The notes under the pieces are model-generated. The model was not told the origin of the DNA. It did not search any database and saw nothing but the letters and a program-made list of their open reading frames with translations. Of a stretch of DNA of 5,674 nt, positions 1 to 4,342 are shown in pieces; the stretch's first letter is position 1, and every line of letters begins with the position of its first letter. This DNA is from Methylobacterium sp. (GTDB lineage Bacteria; Pseudomonadota; Alphaproteobacteria; Rhizobiales; Beijerinckiaceae). Position numbers and translations under genes: made by a program. The stretch covers positions 1-5,674 of the forward strand of contig JADCCH010000188.1 of assembly GCA_020252865.1 (NCBI GenBank). Reading direction: 5' to 3'.

Positions 1-495
1 CTGATGGTAGCGCGCGAGATCGATCGAGCTTTCGGCCTCCCAGGCTTGTCCGGCGACAATGCCGCCGCGCGTGCCCACTGCACCGCCGAGAATGGAGACG
101 AGCGCCGCCATCCGCGCGGGATGCGCAATGGCATGGCGTGCCACCGTCTCGAAGGCGAGAACGATGAGCGCGTCCCCAGCCAGCACCGCGAGCGGCTCGC
201 CGAAAGCCTTGTGCACCGAAGCCTTGCCGCGGCGGATTTCGGCATCATCGAAGCAGGGCAGATCATCATGAACGAGCGAGGCGCAGTGCAGGAACTCGAT
301 GGCGGCCGCAGCACCGGCGACGATCGGCCCGGCCTTCGCACCACAGGCCTTGGCGACCGCCATGGCAAGGCGCGGACGAATGCGGGCACCGCCAGGGAAA
401 ACCGCGTAGTGGACGGCCTCGCCCAGCCGGGGCGGGCAGCCCTCGAGCCTTGCATCCGAAAGGACGGCCTCCAGGAACCGCTCGAATTGGACCAT
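1..495 (-). CDS. crtE: Geranylgeranyl diphosphate synthase CrtE, N-terminal part (3' end outside window)
   Basis: Polyprenyl synthase that extends farnesyl diphosphate with isopentenyl diphosphate to geranylgeranyl diphosphate, the C20 precursor of carotenoids and of the bacteriochlorophyll tail. It is cytosolic. The 165 visible residues hold FPGGARIRPRL (about 33-43) and the first aspartate-rich motif, HDDLPCFDD at 76-84. This motif has the DDx4D spacing usual in bacterial enzymes and is followed by RRGKASVHKAFGE and LAGDAL, both typical of the CrtE/IspA family. The second aspartate-rich motif lies beyond the left edge. I chose the ATG at 495 because GGAGG stands 5 nt before it. An in-frame ATG at 519 would add 8 residues but has a poorer ribosome site. 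The gene is divergent from crtD, with a shared control region containing a PpsR/CrtJ-type site, as in purple bacteria. The next gene is probably crtF, which is not visible. Confidence 0.95.
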   Translation of the reverse strand, partial: MVQFERFLEAVLSDARLEGCPPRLGEAVHYAVFPGGARIRPRLAMAVAKACGAKAGPIVAGAAAAIEFLHCASLVHDDLPCFDDAEIRRGKASVHKAFGEPLAVLAGDALIVLAFETVARHAIAHPARMAALVSILGGAVGTRGGIVAGQAWEAESSIDLARYHQ

Positions 496-500
496 CTGCC

Positions 501-505
501 CCTCC
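501..505 (-). promoter_or_regulatory. Ribosome binding site of crtE
   Basis: GGAGG on the minus strand, 5 nt before the ATG at 495. It decides between this start and the in-frame ATG at 519, which has no comparable purine-rich sequence before it. Confidence 0.7.
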
Positions 506-571
506 ACCCGCGAAACCATCCGCACAACCCGCAAGGCCGGCACATCTGACTCTTGCGCGGATCGCGATCTG

Positions 572-589
572 TGTAATGATGATTGGACA
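572..589. promoter_or_regulatory. PpsR/CrtJ-type operator, perfect TGT-N12-ACA
   Basis: The sequence TGTAATGATGATTGGACA fits TGT-N12-ACA exactly. PpsR (called CrtJ in Rhodobacter capsulatus) is the redox- and light-responsive repressor of bch, puc and crt genes in purple bacteria and is known to bind this motif. The site covers the proposed -10 box of the crtE promoter, so binding would block crtE and probably crtD. The motif match is seen directly; binding is inferred from the family and the gene context. Confidence 0.75.
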
Positions 590-603
590 GTTTTTTATGT
601 CAA
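576..603 (-). promoter_or_regulatory. Candidate sigma-70 promoter of crtE
   Basis: On the minus strand a perfect -35 box TTGACA (plus positions 598-603) is followed after 16 nt by CATCAT (plus 576-581), which matches 4 of 6 positions of TATAAT. The predicted transcript would begin near 569 and carry a leader of about 75 nt, including the 10-bp palindrome GATCGCGATC at 560-569. The overlap with the 572-589 operator supports a repressible promoter. The -35 match is strong and the -10 is only fair. Confidence 0.45.
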
Positions 604-610
604 GCGATTA

Positions 611-628
611 TGTCAGCGCCGCTTGACG
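611..628. promoter_or_regulatory. Second, near-perfect PpsR/CrtJ-type half-pair
   Basis: TGTCA, then 8 bases, then TGACG. This is TGT-N12-ACG, one base away from TGT-N12-ACA, and its inner arms TGTCA and TGACG are nearly symmetric. Its centre is 39 bp from that of the perfect site at 572-589. PpsR-type repressors commonly use paired sites. It lies just upstream of the crtD ribosome site, so it would overlap the start of the crtD transcript. Confidence 0.45.
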
Positions 629-633
629 CTTCC

Positions 634-638
634 GGGAG
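634..638 (+). promoter_or_regulatory. Ribosome binding site of crtD
   Basis: GGGAG lies 6 nt before the ATG at 645. This supports that start, from which the FAD-binding GAGFGG motif begins at residue 11, the usual distance in the family. Confidence 0.65.
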
Positions 639-644
639 CATTCC

Positions 645-2201
645 ATGCGCCTCTCTCCGTCCGTCGCGGTGATCGGAGCCGGCTTCGGCGGGCTCGCTGC
701 GGCGCTGCGTCTGGCGGCCAGGAGCTGCGCGGTGACCGTGTTCGAGGCGATGCCCGAACCCGGCGGAAAGGCGCGCAGCGCGTTTTCCGGCCCGCATGCG
801 CTGGAAGCCGGGCCGACGGTTTTCACCCTGAAGCCGGTCTTCGAGAACCTCTTCGCGGAGATCGGCTCGGATTTCGATTCCGCCGTGAAAACCACCCCGC
901 TGGCCTGCCTCGCCCGCCATTTCTGGCAGGATGGCTCCCGGCTCGATCTCTTCGCGGATCGAGATCGGTCGAGCGACGCGATTGCAGCCTTCGCCGGCCC
1001 CATGGCCGTGGAAGGCTTCCGTCGCTTCTGCACGGACAGTCGCAGCATGTTCGAGGCGCTGGATCTCTCCTTCATGCGACGCGCGAAACCGGGACCGGTG
1101 GAACTGGCGCGCATCGCGGGCCTATCGGCCATGCTGCGGATCCGACCTTTCACCAGGCTTTGGGATGCCCTTGGCGATTACTTCCCCGATCCGCGCCTGC
1201 GCCAACTCTTCGGGCGCTATGCCACCTATTGCGGCTCGAACCCCTTTCTTTCGCCCGCGACGCTGATGCTCATCGCCCATGCCGAGATGGAGGGCGTCTG
1301 GGCCATCGAGGGCGGCTTGCCCGTGCTTGCCAAGGCCATGACGCGTGAGCTGGAACGTCTCGGCGGCACTTTACGATGCAACGCGCGCGTCACCCGCATC
1401 GAAGCCCGGCAGGGGCGCGTTTCGGCAGTCGTGCTGGCGAGCGGAGAGGTTTTCCCGGCCGAGGCGGTGATCGTGAACGCCGATACGGATGCCTTCCATC
1501 TCGGGCTTCTGGGCGACGCGATGCGCGAGGCCGTGCCGCCGCGCGCCCGCGCCAAGCGCTCGCTCTCGGCGGTCACGGTCAGTTTTGCCGGCCACATTTC
1601 CGGTCCCGGCCTGCCGATGCACAATGTCTTCTTCTCGCGTGATTATGCGCGGGAGTTCCGGCAATTGGCGCAAGGGCACATGCCCGAAGACCCCACGCTC
1701 TATCTCTGCGCGCTCGACCGGCAAGATTCCCCCATGAATCGCCGCGGCAGCGAGGAGCGCTTCCTCGCGCTTATCAACGCGCCGCCCCGCGGCGATGATC
1801 TCACCTTCGACAAGCTGGAGCCAAACCAATGCCAAGCCCGGATCGAGGCCGCCCTCTCCCGACATGGCGTGCGAATCCTGCCGGGCCGCCACCCCCCGCG
1901 AACGATGACGCCGCAGGATTTCGAGGGGCTGTTTCCGGGATCGGGCGGGGGGCTCTACGGCCAGGCAACCCACGGAGCCATGGCCTCGTTCCAGAGACCG
2001 GGGGCACGAACCCGGATTCCGGGCCTCTATTGTGCCGGCGGGAGCGTGCATCCGGGGGCTGGCGTGCCGATGGTGACGATTTCGGGCAGCCTCGCGGCGG
2101 AGGCCCTGCTGACGGATCTCGCTTCGACCTCGCGGTTCCACCCGGTGGCTATGCCTGGTGGTATCTCGACGCCGTCAGCGACGATGGCCGGAACGCGCTG
2201 A
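645..2201 (+). CDS. crtD: Acyclic carotenoid C-3,4 desaturase CrtD (methoxyneurosporene dehydrogenase family)
   Basis: FAD-dependent oxidoreductase of the CrtI/CrtD family that introduces the C-3,4 double bond into hydroxylated or methoxylated acyclic carotenoids in the spheroidene and spirilloxanthin routes. It is membrane-associated. Of its 518 residues, VAVIGAGFGG at 7-16 is the dinucleotide-binding loop, followed by the FEAMPEPGGKA strand-turn. RYATYCGSNPF (191-201) and EMEGVWAIEGG (214-224) are typical of CrtD rather than CrtI. The C-terminal FAD motif GGSVHPGAGVPMV is near 465-477. Family members usually end soon after the SLAAEALL segment. Here the frame runs about 26 residues past TDL (490-492) to the TGA at 2199-2201, over sequence that encodes the conserved start of CrtC in another frame. 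The tail ASTSRFHP... therefore looks like an out-of-frame by-product, natural or due to an indel. crtC follows in the same direction. Confidence 0.93.
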   Translation: MRLSPSVAVIGAGFGGLAAALRLAARSCAVTVFEAMPEPGGKARSAFSGPHALEAGPTVFTLKPVFENLFAEIGSDFDSAVKTTPLACLARHFWQDGSRLDLFADRDRSSDAIAAFAGPMAVEGFRRFCTDSRSMFEALDLSFMRRAKPGPVELARIAGLSAMLRIRPFTRLWDALGDYFPDPRLRQLFGRYATYCGSNPFLSPATLMLIAHAEMEGVWAIEGGLPVLAKAMTRELERLGGTLRCNARVTRIEARQGRVSAVVLASGEVFPAEAVIVNADTDAFHLGLLGDAMREAVPPRARAKRSLSAVTVSFAGHISGPGLPMHNVFFSRDYAREFRQLAQGHMPEDPTLYLCALDRQDSPMNRRGSEERFLALINAPPRGDDLTFDKLEPNQCQARIEAALSRHGVRILPGRHPPRTMTPQDFEGLFPGSGGGLYGQATHGAMASFQRPGARTRIPGLYCAGGSVHPGAGVPMVTISGSLAAEALLTDLASTSRFHPVAMPGGISTPSATMAGTR

Positions 2202-3031
2202 CGATCATCGGCTTTGTCGGCAGCGTCTTCTCGCCCTATTACACCTTCGCGCGGCGCAACAAGCCGGTTCCGGCCGAAAACCATGTCGCGCTGAATGTCG
2301 CGCTCTATGGCAAGAAGCGCGGCTGGGCCATGACCGAGCGCGGTGCCTCCGCCCTTCACCGCGACCGCGACCGGCTGGTGATCGGCCCGAGCGCGATGCG
2401 CTGGGAGGGGGGTGATCTCGTGATTTCCGTGCGGGAATGGGGCTTCCCCCTGCCCCGCCACCTTGTGGGGGAAATCCGCGTCACGCCGCAGGTCTGGGGC
2501 CGGCAGGCATTCGTGCTGAACGAGCATGGCCAGCATCTCTGGCACCCCGTCTCGCCACTCGCGAGCGTGAGGCTGGATTTCGATCGGCCCGATCTCACCT
2601 GGCGGGGAACGGGTTACCTCGATCACAATCGCGGCGATGCGCCCATCGCGGAGGGCTTCGTGGCGTGGAACTGGCAGCGCGCGGCGCATGAGAACGGCGC
2701 GCTCGTCGCCTATTCCGGCACCCGGCGCGATGGCCGGAACTTCGGTTTCTGCGTGGATTTCGGTCGCGACGGCGTGGAAATGGAGCAGGTTCTGCCACCG
2801 GGTCAGATGCTGCCGCGCACGCTGTGGCGCGTGCCGCGCATCGCCCATGGCGAGGCCGGGACGAAGCTTCTGAAAACGCTCGAGGATACGCCCTTCTATT
2901 CCCGATCCGTCATCGAGATGGCGCATATGGGCCGGAGGCTGGAGGCCGTGCAGGAGAGCCTGTCGCTCACCCATCTCACGCGGCCTGTCGTGCAGGCCAT
3001 GCTGCCGTTTCGCATGCCGCGAAGGGGCTAG
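2030..3031 (+). CDS. crtC: Acyclic carotenoid 1,2-hydratase CrtC (hydroxyneurosporene synthase); start uncertain
   Basis: Adds water across the terminal C-1,2 double bond of neurosporene or lycopene, giving the 1-hydroxy carotenoid that CrtD and CrtF then modify. Family features are RFDLAVPPGGYAWWYLDA (from 2120), FVGSVFSPYY (2213-2242), AMTERG (about 2327-2344), KTLEDTPFYSRS and the C-terminal QAMLPFRMPRR. From RFDL to the end is 303 residues, close to family length (Rhodobacter CrtC is about 280). The start is a problem. Between 1832 and the ATG at 2330, which is inside the conserved domain, the only ATG, GTG or TTG in this frame is the TTG at 2030. It has no clear ribosome site and would overlap crtD by 172 nt. 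I use 2030 as a placeholder; 2120 marks the first residue supported by homology. The TAG stop lies in the terminus of the palindromic repeat that follows. Confidence 0.85.
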   Translation: MCRRERASGGWRADGDDFGQPRGGGPADGSRFDLAVPPGGYAWWYLDAVSDDGRNALTIIGFVGSVFSPYYTFARRNKPVPAENHVALNVALYGKKRGWAMTERGASALHRDRDRLVIGPSAMRWEGGDLVISVREWGFPLPRHLVGEIRVTPQVWGRQAFVLNEHGQHLWHPVSPLASVRLDFDRPDLTWRGTGYLDHNRGDAPIAEGFVAWNWQRAAHENGALVAYSGTRRDGRNFGFCVDFGRDGVEMEQVLPPGQMLPRTLWRVPRIAHGEAGTKLLKTLEDTPFYSRSVIEMAHMGRRLEAVQESLSLTHLTRPVVQAMLPFRMPRRG

Positions 3032-3135
3032 AGCATTTTCCAGTCAAGTGGATACCGGTTGATCGAGGAAAATACGATCAATGACAGAAACATAGAGCGG
3101 TCGATCTGATTCATTCAGATCGAATTTCGCTCTAG
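3028..3135. repeat. 108-bp palindromic intergenic repeat with CTAGAGC ends
   Basis: The element begins CTAGAGC (3028-3034) and ends GCTCTAG (3129-3135), a perfect 7-bp terminal inverted repeat. A further TAGAGCG is at 3093-3099. Internal inverted repeats are ATTTTCC (3035-3041) with GGAAAAT (3067-3073), TTGATCG (3059-3065) with CGATCAA (3075-3081), and TCGATCTGA (3101-3109) with TCAGATCGA (3115-3123). The beginning, CTAGAGCATTTTCCAG, and the overall plan resemble short non-coding repeats that I recall as dispersed in Hyphomicrobiales genomes; that resemblance is from memory and unverified. The element is compact, has no coding potential of its own, and sits exactly between two convergent genes, supplying both of their TAG stops. 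Confidence 0.75.
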
Positions 3136-3143
3136 GGCTTTTT
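3093..3143 (+). terminator. Candidate terminator hairpin after crtC, inside the repeat
   Basis: Outer arms TAGAGCG (3093-3099) and CGCTCTA (3128-3134) enclose inner arms TCGATCTGA (3101-3109) and TCAGATCGA (3115-3123) with the 5-nt loop TTCAT. A small internal loop separates the two stems. In the crtC direction the stem is followed by GGGC and TTTTT (3139-3143), so it could act as an intrinsic terminator or protect the mRNA 3' end. On the opposite strand the hairpin lacks a following T run, so any effect there would be on RNA stability. Structure is seen; function is inferred. Confidence 0.45.
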
Positions 3144-3278
3144 CGCCTCCACATGCGCCTTCGTTTCCCCCGGCTGGCGATTCTCGCGACAGCGCGACCA
3201 GAGTTGCTGAAAGCCGAAGCCGAGGCAGATCACCGCGGCCAGCGCCATCCCGATGACGATCAGGGTGTCGGCGTCCAT
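3132..3278 (-). CDS. Small single-span membrane protein, 48 residues, unknown function
   Basis: I do not recognise a family. The protein has an acidic N-terminus (MDADT), one hydrophobic segment at about 6-27 (LIVIGMALAAVICLGFGFQQLW), then a basic and polar tail (SRCRENRQ...). The positive-inside rule puts the tail in the cytoplasm. The ATG at 3278 is 14 nt after the crtB stop on the same strand. No good ribosome site precedes it, so translation may depend on coupling to crtB. In-frame codons upstream of 3278 belong to a shadow of crtB. The stop codon TAG is formed by the right end of the palindromic repeat. Codon use is G/C-ending like its neighbours, which favours a real gene. In Rhodobacter this position holds tspO (crtK), but the protein here is far too short to be TspO, which has five spans. 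It may be a small accessory protein of the carotenoid or photosynthetic membrane, or a chance frame. Confidence 0.55.
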   Translation of the reverse strand: MDADTLIVIGMALAAVICLGFGFQQLWSRCRENRQPGETKAHVEAKKP

Positions 3279-3292
3279 GGGCGCAGCATGGC

Positions 3293-4342
3293 TCAGCGCA
3301 CGGGAACATCCAGCCTGCGCTCGGCCCATTCGAGCTTCTCGATGATCGAGAGCACGGGCAGGACGCGGCCGCTCACATCCCACCAGAGCGGCGGAAAACG
3401 GGGAACCGCCTGTTGCGGGCTCGCGGCACTGATCGCGTCGATCATGAAGCGGTTGGCGGCAAGCGGCTCTGTGCCGGTCCGCCGGCGGCGCGCGGCGATT
3501 TCGCCCGAAAGCGGCGCATGGGCGCGGAACGCAAGCACCATCTTCCAGCGATCCCGCACGACAGCGCGGCGGGCGATTGGATCGGCGCGATGGCGGAGGA
3601 GATCCGCGCCAATCTCCGAATAGATCAGCCGCGCCGCCCGGATGGCGGGGCGACAATCCGGCGGCAGCAGCACGATGCCGTTCTCCGCCCGTGCATAGAG
3701 CCGCTCGGCCTCGGCGAGAAGGCGCTTGACGAGCGCGGCGATCGCCAGGCTGAAGGCGGGGCGCGCGAGAAACTCTCGCGCGTCGACCCCCGCTTCCGCA
3801 ACCCAGTCGCGCGGAAGATAGAGCCTGCCGTTGCGCGCATCCTCCCCCACATCACGCGCGATATTGGTGAGTTGCATCGCCACGCCGAGATCGGAGGCGG
3901 CCGCGAGCGCGGCATCGGAGCGCGCACCCATCAACAGGCTCATGACGATGCCGACCGAACCGGCGACCCGCGCCGCATAATCCTGCAGATCGCCAAGGTT
4001 TTCATAGGCCCGCCCCCCGGCATCCCAGGCGAAGCCCTCCACGAGGGCATCCACGGGGGCGCGAGGAAGATCATGCTTCGCCATGACGGCCGCGAAGGCG
4101 CGATCCGCAGGGTGATCGAAGGGCGCACCCCCCGCCATGGCCTCGACGCGCTCACGCACACAAGCAAGGCCCGCTTCCGGGCTTTGGCCGAGATCGATCA
4201 GGTCATCGGCCACACGGCAGAAGGCATAGAAGGCGGTTGCAGGCCGCACGACCCGCTGCGGCAACAGCCGCGAGGCCATGGCGAACGAGCGCGATCCCTT
4301 CTCAAGCAGCTGGCGGCAGGCCTGATAATCCGGTTCAAGCAT
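3293..4342 (-). CDS. crtB: Phytoene synthase CrtB
   Basis: Condenses two geranylgeranyl diphosphates head to head through prephytoene diphosphate to 15-cis-phytoene, the first committed carotenoid step, at the inner face of the membrane. The 349 residues fit the family. The substrate-Mg binding motifs are both intact: DDLID at 46-50 inside FCRVADDLIDLG, and RDVGED at 163-168 inside QLTNIARDVGEDARNGRLYLPRDW, a clear squalene/phytoene synthase signature. The ATG at 4342 is supported by AGGAG 6 nt upstream and by an N-terminus (MLEPDYQACRQLLEKGSRSF) typical of bacterial CrtB. Its frame is open further upstream to 4531, but that stretch is antiparallel-free shadow of crtI and encodes nothing recognisable. 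The gene overlaps the crtI stop by 8 bp (ATGCTTGA), so the two are probably translationally coupled. Confidence 0.96.
   Translation of the reverse strand: MLEPDYQACRQLLEKGSRSFAMASRLLPQRVVRPATAFYAFCRVADDLIDLGQSPEAGLACVRERVEAMAGGAPFDHPADRAFAAVMAKHDLPRAPVDALVEGFAWDAGGRAYENLGDLQDYAARVAGSVGIVMSLLMGARSDAALAAASDLGVAMQLTNIARDVGEDARNGRLYLPRDWVAEAGVDAREFLARPAFSLAIAALVKRLLAEAERLYARAENGIVLLPPDCRPAIRAARLIYSEIGADLLRHRADPIARRAVVRDRWKMVLAFRAHAPLSGEIAARRRRTGTEPLAANRFMIDAISAASPQQAVPRFPPLWWDVSGRVLPVLSIIEKLEWAERRLDVPVR

Noticed and set aside
4..549. 181-residue plus-strand frame over the left end
   Set aside because: It is the antisense shadow of crtE; the minus strand carries the HDDLPCFDD motif and the family sequence.
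1829..2029. Extension of the crtC frame back to the ATG at 1829 (400 residues)
   Set aside because: The upstream part is proline- and glycine-rich, lies wholly inside conserved CrtD coding sequence, and resembles nothing known of CrtC.
2100..2201. Programmed -1 frameshift producing a CrtD-CrtC fusion
   Set aside because: The frame relation would fit, but I find no slippery heptamer in the overlap and both proteins are known as separate enzymes; kept only as a minor option in the junction finding.
1371..2974. Long minus-strand frames of 256 and 315 residues opposite crtD and crtC
   Set aside because: High-GC genes leave long open antisense frames; their translations show no domain and the plus-strand frames encode clear enzymes.
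3262..3289. Alternative ATG at 3289 (minus strand) for the small gene after crtB
   Set aside because: It is in another frame and meets a stop after nine codons.
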